This document shows positions 1 through 10,138 of a DNA stretch of 64,000 nt, one piece after another. The DNA is from Hysterangium stoloniferum (taxonomy: Eukaryota; Basidiomycota; Agaricomycetes; Hysterangiales; Hysterangiaceae). Position 1 is the stretch's first letter, and each line of letters opens with the position of its first letter. The position numbers and the translations under genes were made by a program. The stretch spans positions 1-64,000 of the forward strand of contig WHVD01000175.1 of NCBI GenBank assembly GCA_015178975.1, given 5' to 3'. The notes below the pieces were generated by a model, which saw only the letters and a list, made by a program, of their open reading frames with translations, ran no database searches and was not told where the DNA came from.

Positions 1-1008
1 GATAGGAGGTGTCACTATCCTCCAAGTCTGAAGAAGAGTTGGTGGGGCCGATCTGAAACCGTTTCTGTGCTGGTCCCTGAGGAGGGTTGGTCCCTGAGGG
101 TGGTTCCTTTTCATCTCCTCGGGTCAGTCTGATACTTCGGAGTTTAATCCGTCTGACCAATTCCCAATCATAAAAGGTAGTACCATCCTTCCCTTTCCGG
201 CTTTTAGTTCCAGCGGCGCGTATGCAGGGTGTCCCATTATCACTCTCCTCGGTTTCTACAAAATCCGCCCATTTCTTCCCCGGGGGAGGGAGAATTGGTG
301 TGATTGGGGCGTAGCCCCCCTGAATCCTGCTCTCTCTTCTTTGGGCCTTGGAGGGTACTCCTTCCATTCCTCCCCTGGCTATCCAATCTTGCACGAACTT
401 CTCCCTCCTATTTCTTTTAAGTTCTTTGAGCTCCTGTTGGTTTTGGGCGCAATGCTCCTCCTTTTCACGATGTTTCCAGGCTACTTCCTCAGGTGGGGGG
501 GATGGGGAGGTTTGAACAGGGGGTCCATCCCAAGGGAGGTCCTGTAGGTCCCAACATCCTGAGGAAGGGGCCTGATTACAAGGAGTGGGTGTCTCGACCA
601 TTACGGTGCCAGGTGCCCCTTGAGAATCGTGAATGACCCTCGAGATAGTCTCTGCTGATCCCCAGGCGCGAGTGGAGGGTCCTTCCAAAGGGATGTCCTT
701 TTGGTTCCAATATCTGGAGGGAGGGGCCTGGTTAAAAGAAGTGGTGTCCTGACCAATTCGGTGCGAGGTGACCATTGAGAATCGTGAATGACTCTCGAGG
801 TAGTCTCTGCTGGTCCCCAGTGCATCGAGGAATAGCTCGAGGGATTAGAGGTGGAGGCCTCGTGGTAAGGGAAAGGGCGCTCGACTATTTCAGTGCAAGG
901 TGGTCCCGAGGAGGTGGTGGCAGGGTTCCAGAGATGCTCGGTGGCAGGCGTTTTTGGGATCCTTTTGAACTTGGGGAATTTGGACTTCGAGAGAGGCGGT
1001 TGGGACAT
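1..1008 (-). pseudogene. accessory ORF downstream of Ty3 pol, partial at left edge
   Basis: After the pol stop codon there is about 320 bp of AT-rich sequence and then minus-strand coding-like sequence. One frame opens at an ATG at 1008; a second opens at an ATG at 775 and stays free of stops to the window edge (258 codons). Both carry the repeated phrase SRVIHDSQ, so they look like one protein broken by a frameshift near 775. The product is rich in Pro, Ser and Thr, then becomes charged and helical-looking (KHREKEEHCAQNQQELKEL). I do not recognise the family. No LTR lies between it and pol, so it probably belongs to the element rather than to a neighbour. Confidence 0.5.
515..830 (-). repeat. 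~155-bp tandem repeat inside the accessory ORF
   Basis: The block beginning near 601 recurs at 756 with the shared core GAGAATCGTGAATGA, and a third partial copy lies to the left (about 515-600). The repeat is visible at protein level as AET(T/I)SRVIHDSQ followed by a Pro-rich spacer. Confidence 0.75.
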
Positions 1009-1327
1009 GGTATGATTACGGGTCGTACGAATGTTGTGTGATGGTAGTGGTTGAAGGTAAAGAAAGGTCGGAGATTCTTAAGCAATTTTACGTCTTTTGT
1101 ATCCTTAGAAATTAAAACTCCGCTCGGTTATTGGCACGAGGTGAAGAGGTGAAGGGCTAGAGGTTGGTGGTCATGGAGTGAAGGCAAGGTGACTGAAGTT
1201 GATTTTTGGAAAAGGAAATAAAAGTTAAAATTAGAGTTGATTGTCAAGTAGAGTAAGGAAAATTACACTGTGTATTCTCGGGAGGAAAGTGATTCCGGGT
1301 TCTCGGTGAGACTGCATATACCCATCA

Positions 1328-3643
1328 TCAAATCCGATGCAGCGTCTTGTACGCTCTAAGTAGAGCTGGGGTATTTCGGAGGTCAGTGCTGTTTAGCCAG
1401 GAGTCCTCCTCAGGTCCATAGCCTTTCCACCTGATTCGAAAAAACAGGCGATTTCGAAGTTTCATGTGGCCAGTAATGGCCTCAACTTCATATTCTTCCT
1501 CATTTGAACTTAGCTCTCTGGGGTTCTTGAGCAGCTCCCTAGGGCCAAACACTTCCGGGGACGAGTGATACTTCTTAAGGTGGGCTCGGTTAATGACAGG
1601 GTGCATTTGATACTCCGGGGGTATTCTGAGTCTGAAGACTTGGGGGTTAATTTTTTCCAGGACCTGAAATGGTCCGATGCATCTTTGGATTAGTTTTCTT
1701 CCGCTACCCTTAATTTCTAGCACTTCTAAGGAATGGGGGTTGACTAATACTAGATCCCCCTCCGAGATTTCTTCTACCGGCTTTCGATGCTTGTTGTACG
1801 ATCGAGCTTGGGTTTCTTGTGCTCGGGTGATTGAGTCCCTAGCCATTTGTCTGTGACTTTCCAATTCCATGATCCATGAGTCCGCCATAGGACTTTCAGA
1901 CAGTTCCCTGGGGACTACAGGATCGTCTCCCCCTAGTACTCTAGACATTCCCCTCGGTAGATATCCCATTAAGAGGAAGGCGGGAGCGTAGTTAGTCGAA
2001 CTATGAATGGTGGAGTTGTAAGTGTTGGCTACTATTCCAATCCAGTTAGACCATTCTTCCTTGGTGGATGAGCAGTAAGCCCTCAGCATTTGTTTGAGGG
2101 TGGCATTCATGTTCTCTGTCTGCCCGTCCATCTGAGGGTGGTGAGAAGAGGAGACGGCTAAAGCGGTTCCATATATCTTGCAAACTTCCCTCCAGAACCT
2201 ACAGGTCCACCTTTTGTCTCTATCACAGATAATCCTGGAGGGTAGTCCAAAAGGAGATGCCACTCGGTTTACGAAGATCTGTGCAAATCCTTCGGCAGAC
2301 AAGTTAGAAAAGATGCATTCAGAGATAACAAAGCGTGTTAGCTTGTCGACCACCACGAGAATGGCCGAGTAAGAGTCACTGCCAGAAGTTGGTAATCCGG
2401 TTATGAGATCCATGGAGACCACTTCAAATGGCTTAGAAGGTACATCAGCCGGTCTGAGGGCTCCCTGTGGTGCAGAGTGATCAATTTTTGTTTTCTGACA
2501 GGTGTCACAACTGTGAGCATATGCCACGCAATCCTGTAACATTCTAGGCCAGAAGAAGCAGTCTTTCATGAGCAGGAAGAGTCTATGCCCTGCAGCGTGA
2601 GCTCCTTCGAAGGGATTATCGTGTATTAGCTTTAGAATCGTGGTTGTCATATTGTTAGGAACGCAGATCCGACTTTTCCAGTCCGAATCGTGAAAATACA
2701 ACAACCTTTTTTCTCCAATGAAGAAATGTGAAGGGGTGGCTACGGCATTTGGGGATTTCAGTTCCTCAACGTAGTAGCTTCTGAAGGCCGGGTCTTTCCG
2801 ATACCCTTCTGAGAACTCTTTCAGGAATTTTTCGTCAATGCTTACGAGCAGTTGAGGGTTTAGTGAATGGAATAATGATTCGTCCTCTTCATTGTCTCTG
2901 GGAAGGTTATACAAATCCCATTCGGTTTGTGGGGTGTCCTCTGGGGTTCCGATGGGTTCTACGAGTTCTCGTTGTGTGGCAAAGATGGCTCTCCTCACGG
3001 GATTAGCTTCTTGTGGTTTCTCCTCCATTCCTTTCCTGAGTGAGCTTGACACAATCGTCGGAATATCATCTCCAGCTGGACTCACTGAGTGGGGTACTCG
3101 TGGTAGTCTAGATAAGGGGTCGATGTTACTGTGTACTCGTCCAGCACGATGTAGTATCTCGAGGCCTGGGTACGCTGCATACACTGCCCCCCATGCAGCC
3201 AGTTGTCGATTGGTGTTCTCGTATGACCTAACCCATTGTAAAGCGGCATGATCTGTGATGAGGAGTACGTGCTCCCCTTCCACGAATGGTTGGAAATGAA
3301 CTAAACCTTCCTTAGCAGCTAATGCTTCCCTTTCTGTGGCTGAGTAGTTGCGTTCCGGTTTCTTGAGGGTACGACTCCAGTATGTGATGACTCGCTCTAC
3401 TGTAACACAAGTATCCTCGAATGTCTTCACCCAAGAGTCAGTCCAAGTGATCTCGGGGACCTTGGTCTTAAAGTGGGTGACAAATGTTGGTACCGGTTTT
3501 GACTGCTCGAATGCTGATTCCGCTTGGGTATAGATCTTCATGTTCTTTAGGTCCCGTAGAGTCATTTTTTGTACTTGCTGTAGACAGCAACCTAGGACGA
3601 AGTCAGAGGCGTCCGTATAGAGACGGTAAGGCATCCCGATCAC
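1328..3643 (-). CDS. Ty3 pol C-terminal part: RNase H, integrase, chromodomain
   Basis: This 771-codon open frame is the 3' half of pol. RNase H shows TDAS near residue 10, TEREALAA near 104 and TDHAALQW near 130. Integrase follows with an HHCC zinc module (HAAGHR ... CDTC near 345-380) and the DDE triad in SMDLITGLP (~411), CDRDKRW (~472) and GQTENMNA (~509). A GPF module (RCIGPFQV) lies near 659 and a chromodomain (YEVEAITGH ... RWKGYGPEEDSW) near 718-751. Together these cut and join the cDNA and probably guide it to chromatin. The segment is intact internally, but its start is arbitrary because it is really the continuation of the broken RT frame upstream. Confidence 0.93.
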   Translation of the reverse strand: MIGMPYRLYTDASDFVLGCCLQQVQKMTLRDLKNMKIYTQAESAFEQSKPVPTFVTHFKTKVPEITWTDSWVKTFEDTCVTVERVITYWSRTLKKPERNYSATEREALAAKEGLVHFQPFVEGEHVLLITDHAALQWVRSYENTNRQLAAWGAVYAAYPGLEILHRAGRVHSNIDPLSRLPRVPHSVSPAGDDIPTIVSSSLRKGMEEKPQEANPVRRAIFATQRELVEPIGTPEDTPQTEWDLYNLPRDNEEDESLFHSLNPQLLVSIDEKFLKEFSEGYRKDPAFRSYYVEELKSPNAVATPSHFFIGEKRLLYFHDSDWKSRICVPNNMTTTILKLIHDNPFEGAHAAGHRLFLLMKDCFFWPRMLQDCVAYAHSCDTCQKTKIDHSAPQGALRPADVPSKPFEVVSMDLITGLPTSGSDSYSAILVVVDKLTRFVISECIFSNLSAEGFAQIFVNRVASPFGLPSRIICDRDKRWTCRFWREVCKIYGTALAVSSSHHPQMDGQTENMNATLKQMLRAYCSSTKEEWSNWIGIVANTYNSTIHSSTNYAPAFLLMGYLPRGMSRVLGGDDPVVPRELSESPMADSWIMELESHRQMARDSITRAQETQARSYNKHRKPVEEISEGDLVLVNPHSLEVLEIKGSGRKLIQRCIGPFQVLEKINPQVFRLRIPPEYQMHPVINRAHLKKYHSSPEVFGPRELLKNPRELSSNEEEYEVEAITGHMKLRNRLFFRIRWKGYGPEEDSWLNSTDLRNTPALLRAYKTLHRI

Positions 3644-3708
3644 GGGATGTGCTAAAACTGGAGAAGAGCTCAGGGCCGCTTTGACGTCGTTAAAGGCTCG
3701 TTCCTGAT

Positions 3709-4762
3709 CTACTCCCCAAGATCATCGCATGCCCTTTTTGAGTAACAAGAAAAGCAGGGATACAGTCCATGCATAGAAAGGTATGTAAGCCGAGAATATA
3801 AAACCATACCCAGAAAACGTTGAAGTTTGGACATTTTAGCTGGGGTTGCTAGTTCCAATATGGCTCGTACTTTTTCCTGATGGGTCGAAAAGCCTAGCCA
3901 CGACACCTTGTGTCCAAGAAGGAGAATAGAGTTGTAGCCTACATAGCATTTTTTGGGAGAAAGAGTGATGCCAGCCGAGATTATTGCTTGTAATACTTGG
4001 TCCAGGTGCTCAATATGATCTTCCCAGGTCTTAGAAAAGATTACTATATCATCTACGTAGACTAGACAGAATATCCACAGATAGGGTGCTAGCGTGTTTT
4101 GCATGATTCGCTGGAAAATGGAAGGTCCGTTCCTTAATCCAAAAGGCATCCTTCTAAATTGCCATAGTCCTCGATGTGATCGAAAGGCCGTTTTGTGTCG
4201 GTCTTCCTCCAGCATTTCTAGCTGGGTAAAACCAGCTAGAGCATCAAACGAGGAGAGAACGTTGGATCCTGAGTGCTTGCATAATTTCTGATTGTCGGGG
4301 CAACGGGAACTCGTCCGGGATAGTAAGGCTGTTCAGTTTTCAATAATCAATGACCACGTGAGGCTTATTATTACGATAGACTACGAAGGCAGGCGCTCCC
4401 CAAGGGCTTTTCAAAGGTTCAATGACTCCTTGTTGGAACCAGGTATCCATTGGCTCATCTATGACCTTCCTGTTGGCAGGGGAAGTTTGAAACATCGGTA
4501 CAGACACTGGTTGCGCATCAATTTTCAGCAGGATAGTGGCCTTACTGTCTACTTGGCCCAGTCTTCCGTCAACTCCAAATGCTTGCACGTTCTTACTCAA
4601 TATTGAGCTAAGGCGTGGCATAACATCAGGAGGGACGTCAGGTCCTAAATTGACCAATTTATGCAGATCTTCTGAGGAGAGCTTTTCCAAGGAAGGAACT
4701 TCCGAAGTCTTAGGGCCTGCGGGATCAAAGTCATCTACTGCCTCGTTCCCTAGGGATACCAT
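3709..4762 (-). pseudogene. Ty3 reverse transcriptase, broken
   Basis: This is the polymerase domain that copies the element RNA into DNA. The N-terminal fingers lie in 4340-4762 (GVIEPLKSPWGAPAFVV, then VIDY) and the palm in 3709-4215 (KTAFRSHRGLWQFRRMPFGL, catalytic YVDD near 4035, then LSPKKC and LGH). The universal motif DYRKLN is interrupted: its arginine codon is TGA at 4340-4342. A frameshift separates this from the palm segment near 4250, and another near 3780 leads out of frame before RNase H. The domain cannot be made as one polypeptide. Confidence 0.9.
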
Positions 4763-4843
4763 AGATGGTTGAGGACTGGAGGTATTGTCTTCTTCCAGCT
4801 TGGAGATGCTTTCTATGAAGTGGGCGATCTTCGAGCTTGCGAC

Positions 4844-6340
4844 TCACATCGATTCCTCTTCTGCTTGGGAACGAGGCTTTTGGGCCCAGGCTCGGGCGTC
4901 GTGAATTAGACCTACGATCTCTCCTCTTCTAATAGTTTGAGGAGGTAAGGTCGGATTAGCCAGTGGCACCATACTCCTTTCTTTAGAGATAGCAGTTGTG
5001 GGAGCAGCAAGGATAGTCCCATCTTCATTCTGTAGAACTATACCCTCCACAATCCATTCCCTGTCCTCTAGGTCCCTGGTAAAGATGGGTATTAACCTAA
5101 CCGACTCAGGCTCTATTGTGCAATCCTCTAGGGCTCTCGTGACTTTCTCAGCACGCATGCCCTTATCGGGTTTGGACATTAAATTAGTCGGCAGGATTCG
5201 CTCGTCTTCCAGCGAGATCTTGTTAACTGAAAAGGCTAACGGGACAGGTTCGTTGGAGGAGCTGGCGGGAATGAATCCTGTTCTCCCAGGGAGGATTAGT
5301 CGTGATCCCAGGGGTTGATCTCGCAACATTCCTATCTCATAGTTGATATGGAAGTCTTCTCCTAAGAGGATAGGTACGGTCATCCCTCATACTACATAGG
5401 TTTCCGCATTAAATCGCAACAGGGTTCCTTTGTCGTCCTTAAGGTAGACGGGAACGTTAATATAGCCCAGTACTCGGGCACTCCCAGTCAGCTGTATTAA
5501 TCGTAGTTTAAGTCCTTGCTTCAGTTTAGGCTGATCCTTCAGTTCCCAGTAGAATTCCTCTGACATGAGGGACAAGTCGGCTCCGGTATCCAGTCTAATT
5601 TTAATGGGTTCCTCCCAATCGGGACTTCCTACTCCTCTGAGTGTATGTAGTGCTGAAACGCCAACACTATAATATCCTCCGGGTGGTTCCCTCTTTCGGT
5701 ATATGATTGAGGCATCTTCTTTCATTAGCTTACTGGATCTGGGATATTGTATTCTAGGTCGTTTCACCTCTTTTCTAAGGGCTAATTCAGCATCCCGACA
5801 GAGTCGTCTGTTCGAGACAGTCACACCTGCTTCTTCCCCCTCAGAGTCCGATTCGTCACCAATCAAGAGGTCGGGAGGAAGTCCGGGGTCGAAAGGAAAG
5901 GTTTCCTCCTCCATATTGTTTCTTATGTCCTCTATCAGATGTTGCTCGTTAAGGCAGGCAACCCGATCAATGAACATTTCCTCATCCGTGATTTCTTCGA
6001 TCGATGGTGGCACGTTGTTGGAAGAGTTCTTATTTCCTGACAGACCTTCGCGGTGCTGACAGTGCGCTTCCAGACAATCTCCCTTTTCAACAAAATCCTC
6101 ATGAGATATAGAAATGTATACTTCCCTATGCTGAGGTTCCTCGTCTCCGGGTGGTCTATTAATCATTCCATGATTTTCAGGGGTAGCATTATAAGCGGGA
6201 ATGAAAATTGATTCACTTTGGACATTATATACTTGTGTTCCTGTACTTAGTCCATAAACCGCCTCATATAGTCTTTGCTCCTCCGCTTCCTCCAAAGGAT
6301 TCTGCCCGGAGCATAGATTTAATAAGACGTAGTGAGCCAT
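4844..6340 (-). pseudogene. Ty3 aspartic protease and flanking linker, broken
   Basis: The retropepsin cleaves the Gag-Pol polyprotein. The active site RLDTGADLSLMS lies in the 5387-6340 frame, preceded by an acidic linker. The frame is stopped by a TGA at 5387-5389 and resumes immediately in the same frame with GMTVPILLGEDF, a typical end of a Ty3 protease domain. Another TGA near 4844 precedes the RT linker. Upstream, the frame begins directly after the gag zinc knuckle (MAHYVLLNLCSGQNP). Confidence 0.85.
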
Positions 6341-7210
6341 TTTACCTGAGTGAGGACAGTCAATTTTGAAATGCTCTGCACTCCCACAAATCCAACACTC
6401 CTTGGAGGGTCTAGTGCTACTCCTTTTGTCACTCCTCTCGAAGAAGAGCTTCCCATGTCGTTTCCCTCACGTAGGGTCGGTCCTTCCTGCTCTGGGAGTC
6501 TTTGTCATGCCCTTGTCGTCTACTTCGCTGGCGAGGACCTGATGAGGATGGATGGAATTGGGGGAAGTTGGAGTATGTTCCGGAGCTTCTAATTCTAACT
6601 CGTTTTTTTCCGCGACCATGACCCGAGGTCTAATGGGGCAAAATCTATCTCTATGTGTTTGATTCCAAGCATTAATTAGAGCTTCCTGTAAGTTATTGGC
6701 GTGTGCTTGGAGGCTCATGACGTCCTCGATGGCTTGCCCTTGTATTAAGTATAACCATTCCGTGGGCAGGGTAAGTATTAACCGGTGAGTCTCCTCTTCC
6801 TTTTCTTGGTAGAATCCGTACAGAAATCTATAGAGCTTAACTCTTCTTTGAATATATTGCACGGGGGTTTCGCGGTCGTGGTGGGGTTGGTGAAACCTCA
6901 TTTCTTCCCATTCTAAGGACAATGATTCACGCCATCGTGTACCCAATAACCCTTCGACTATGCTCCAAAGGAAGGACCTGTGCGATCGACTGAATTCAGT
7001 GCGATGCTCATGATCCAAAGTAGTCCACCAGATTTTCGCATTTCCTTTGAGTCGTCTGGGAAGAGCAATGCCTAGGATCATTGTCATGGATTCTGAGATT
7101 TCCGACAAACTCATAACATCCATTATATAGTCCAGCACCTTTGATTGTGAGCCGTCGTATTCTGGGAGATCTGACCATTTGATTTTGAGATCGTTAGGGT
7201 TCAAGGTCAA
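6341..7210 (-). pseudogene. Ty3 gag capsid and zinc knuckle
   Basis: Capsid-type gag is visible at 6467-7210 (IKWSDLPEYDGSQ, AKIWWTTLDHEHR, ETPVQYIQRRVKLYRFLYGF, NNLQEALINAWNQ), and a CX2CX4HX4C nucleic-acid-binding knuckle follows at about 6345-6420 in a shifted frame. The plus-strand copy at 57541-58430 is homologous throughout, which confirms the assignment. The codons at 7052-7054 and 6986-6988 read CGA here but TGA in the plus-strand copy. Confidence 0.88.
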
Positions 7211-8039
7211 CTTCCCCGTGTCGGTCTCAAGAGCAGCGCTCCTAGTGTTCTTATTAGCACCTGTCGGGCCTCCTGGGTTTCTCGGGTTTCACTTTCTCTC
7301 ATCCCAGTCTCTTCCGTGATCTGAATCGCTGGATCCATCAGAAGAATCCCCAGGCAGTCCTCCTGGGGGAAAGAAGGGGGCCCACAAAATTGGCAAAGGT
7401 GGAAGAATGTTGTTCGGGTAAGAAGAAGTTCCCCTCCCCGGTATTTGTCCAGTGATTCCTTCGAGGAAGGTGGTGGCGAAGGAAGAACGGTTTCGATTTG
7501 CGACCGATCTAATAGGGACGTTGGAGTGACTAACCATCGTAAAGGGGGAAGCTACTTCAGATCCGAAAGCGACTCGACGGCGGGGGGTATTTGGCTCTTC
7601 TCTCCTTCATGGTCTGTCTGAAGTTCCTGGTCCGCAGTGGTCCTGGGGTGACACACTGAGAGTCTTGCTTCCGCTGGCCAGAAGGACGGGTGCAATAGAT
7701 TTCTCTTGGAGTCTTCCCAAGATCTCCTCCCTTGTATCCAGGGGAAAACTCTCAAGGATAGATTTACAGTTTAGAGAGCGCAGAAAGCTAGTGCCAGGGG
7801 ATCCTTGGAGATCTCGAATGAAGGTTTCGGACATGTGAGCCGGGGAAGCGGGTACTTGGGTACTATCGTCATACGAGTGGAGAACTTCCATGAGCAACTT
7901 GTCTCGTTTCTCACGGCAGCAAATGAGCCTATGTCGCAGGCTGTGGTAGGCGAATGGGAGGTTTGGGGAGGCTTCGTATAGGGATCTTTCCAGTGTACAC
8001 ATATAAAGATACCGGTAATCCACCTTAGGTACTGTTCCA
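7211..8039 (-). pseudogene. Ty3 gag middle region, frameshifted
   Basis: Three overlapping minus-strand frames (7289-7537, 7552-7755 and 7607-8023) carry pieces that match the plus-strand gag at 56740-57540, for example NRSSFATTFLEGITGQ against RPSFSTAFTEGISGQ and the start KVDYRYLYMC against KVDYQYMYI. The region lies between the insertion at 8045-8717 and the capsid segment and is broken by frameshifts. Confidence 0.8.
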
Positions 8040-8044
8040 CCCTG

Positions 8045-8717
8045 GAGGGTGTTTATAATTACTATAATCTCAAATATTTACTAATAAAAGTCTTATTTTT
8101 ACAAAACTCCATCTTTAAATAGTGATATCTATTCTGAAACAATTATATCATCAAAAAACAACCATCAGAAATAGTTCTCCATATTACATCTTATACAACC
8201 CATAGTTATTTAACAAATTCTATTGTATATAATTTCCTTCCTTTTACAGATGTCTACTAATACTTTTATTAGTACTTTGTCTTTTAAAAGCTGTAATGTA
8301 GTTATTTCCTAGTAAAATATATGAGATGTCATTGGAAATTTTTCATCCTATGGCCTTCTTTATTAAGTGAAATTACCTATATATTCTGGGTATGTTGAAT
8401 CAAGTAGAAATCTGTTCAGATTGACAGATCCATTCCAAAGTAATACATATGTATTTAGAGGTGCCAATGATATACATATGCATGGAATGGACTATCTAAA
8501 GGTATCTACTTTTTAAAAGTATTAGTGTTTCAAACTACTAATTTTTTTTATTGTCTACTCGTGTCCAGAAAGATTCTTTAGTTTGTAATGTATGAGAGAG
8601 TTTAAAACTTTTTGAAAGTTTTAAAAACCAAATTATGTTTGAATCACATCCCAGATGTTTAAATGACCTTTAGAGTATATTAGAATTTGGTATACTTAAT
8701 AGTTTTCAGATATCCTC
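8045..8717. mobile_element. 673-bp AT-rich insertion in gag with 5-bp TSD
   Basis: The direct repeat CCCTG lies at 8040-8044 and 8718-8722. Removing the insertion plus one CCCTG rejoins gag in frame (LDQGG then TVPKVDY), matching the plus-strand copy around 56705-56750. The ends are weakly inverted: GAGGGTGT on the left and, on the other strand, GAGGATAT on the right. No coding frame is present, so it is non-autonomous. The ends are not TG...CA, so a solo LTR is not obvious; the superfamily is not recognised. Confidence 0.88.
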
Positions 8718-8722
8718 CCCTG

Positions 8723-9493
8723 ATCTAGGATCACATGTAAGATCTGTAACGTGTCATCATGCATGGCCACTAGGTTAAGAATCCGTTCAAATAACGCTAG
8801 CCTTATACATCCCCTTCCGGCGATGTCAATGGTGACTAGTTCCTCAGACCACTCGGGGAGTTGCTCCGCCAGTTGATCTAGAGTACCTGTTTGGGAAAAG
8901 AAGGAATCGGTGATCATGATGCTATTCAACCTGCTTAGCCAGACGGATACTTCCTTAGGCATGTTGGGGTATCTATCTACATGTAAGTAGTCCGCAGCTA
9001 CTGCGTCAATTTCCTTCTCTTCGATTTTTTCCGAGTAGTATTTGTCCCACTTGTCATTTGCTGGCTCAGTGAAATATACCTGACCCCTAAAGGGATTCTG
9101 TAGCATAACTTGAGGTGGTGGAAATTTTAAACCGGTGTCGTTTCTGTTCGCTCGAGTGGTAAGGAGTCCGAGGGTTTCCGACAACTTAAAATAAGAGTTA
9201 TCTTTGCTCGTTCCAGCAGGATTACTCGCGGGAAGCCCGTGTTCACCTTGTGAAGGTTCCAAAATGGTATCGGCCTCTTGAGTCATTAGAGATGACTTTC
9301 GTGTCGTGACATTACTGGATAGCCCTAAGCCCGGATATTCCTTTCTAGTCCGAGGGGCACCTATGGGCGTAGGGATTCGGGTGGTTCCACCACTGGTTAA
9401 GGTCATAATACTACTAGCTGATTGTTCACGCAGATCGCAGTGAATGAGGGTCCGGCTCGGATCACCACTGTAAAGGGTTGAGTAGTTTACCAC
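8723..9493 (-). pseudogene. Ty3 gag N-terminal region
   Basis: The frame from an ATG at 9493 encodes the N-terminal part of Gag, with NVTTRKSSL and, downstream, PQVMLQNPFRGQVYF and LQILHVILDQG. The plus-strand copy at 56036-56785 has the same order (NVTMRKSSL, RQVILKQFFGGHMVY, LQILHVLLGG). It stops just inside the 673-bp insertion. It lies directly after the LTR and primer-binding site, as a first retroviral ORF should. Confidence 0.85.
9450..9467 (-). other. primer-binding site of Ty3 element
   Basis: On the minus strand the LTR ends in TTTACA, followed by one G and then TGGTGATCCGAGCCGGAC. It starts with TGG, the complement of a tRNA CCA end. The same segment follows the LTRs at 55957 and 59401 with few changes. 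The tRNA was not identified. Confidence 0.7.
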
Positions 9494-10138
9494 TCAATGT
9501 ACGATTGTTATCGACTAACGATAGTACGAAATACAATCGACTAGTAGTTAAGATGTAGATTGTGATCAACCTTTAAGGTACGATTGGCAGATAATTACAA
9601 GGTCGGATCGACCTTACAGTATGATTCGATTGTTTAGCTAGTTGGGCTGAAGGCCGAATAGACAAGAGAAAGTACGTAGTGCGCGAAAGAGAGAGAATAT
9701 CCTAAGAAAGTTAGTTACAATGGATATTCTTACCGTGCTAGTCAAGAGCTTGAAGTTGAGTCGAATAGTAATAACAGATTTCGACTGTTTCAGTATGAAA
9801 TGTAATTACTATAACTCAATGAAGAGAGATAAGTAGAAGTTTGTTTTAGACAAGACCCCAAACCAGTACTTGCATGTGCAGGTGATGGTTGTTGGGGTTG
9901 AAAAGTGTCTAAAATTTAGTCGTGTGACTACTACTGTGACATACGCATACTTCTTGTGGGTGAGAGCGCCCACAAGCATACATGGGCTCTCGAACTATAA
10001 AGCATATTTATGAATGATAAAGAGAGAATAAAAAGGAATAAAAAATATAAAACAAAATGAAATAATTGTATTATAAAGTGGCTTAAGGTCTAGGCTTAGA
10101 GCCTTTAGTCACACTTCCTATATGACCTATCCTTCACA
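9469..10138 (-). repeat. 5' LTR of left Ty3 element (670 bp)
   Basis: On the minus strand it begins TGTGAAGGATAGG and ends TTTACA, giving the terminal inverted pair TGTRA...TYACA seen in the other LTRs of the window (37024, 42574, 55335). The phrase TTGTGGGCGCTCTC is shared with the solo LTR at 37024. It would carry the promoter of the element. Its outer end interrupts the TET/JBP-like gene. Confidence 0.88.

Larger units (their letters stand above)
1..10138 (-). mobile_element. Ty3/gypsy chromovirus LTR retrotransposon, partial, degenerate
   Basis: Read on the minus strand from right to left, this stretch holds in order a 5' LTR, a primer-binding site, gag with a CCHC knuckle, an aspartic protease, reverse transcriptase, RNase H, integrase and a chromodomain, followed by an accessory ORF. 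That domain order defines a Ty3/gypsy chromovirus; chromodomains in this group are thought to direct integration into heterochromatin. The 3' LTR is not in the window, so the element continues past position 1. Gag is split by a foreign insertion, and gag, protease and RT are broken by stops and frameshifts, while the RNase H to chromodomain segment is open over 771 codons. The copy cannot be autonomous as it stands. Confidence 0.93.

Noticed and set aside
8045..8717. Reading the gag interruption as a spliceosomal intron
   Set aside because: A perfect CCCTG duplication flanks it and the ends are not GT...AG on the gag strand; an insertion explains it better.
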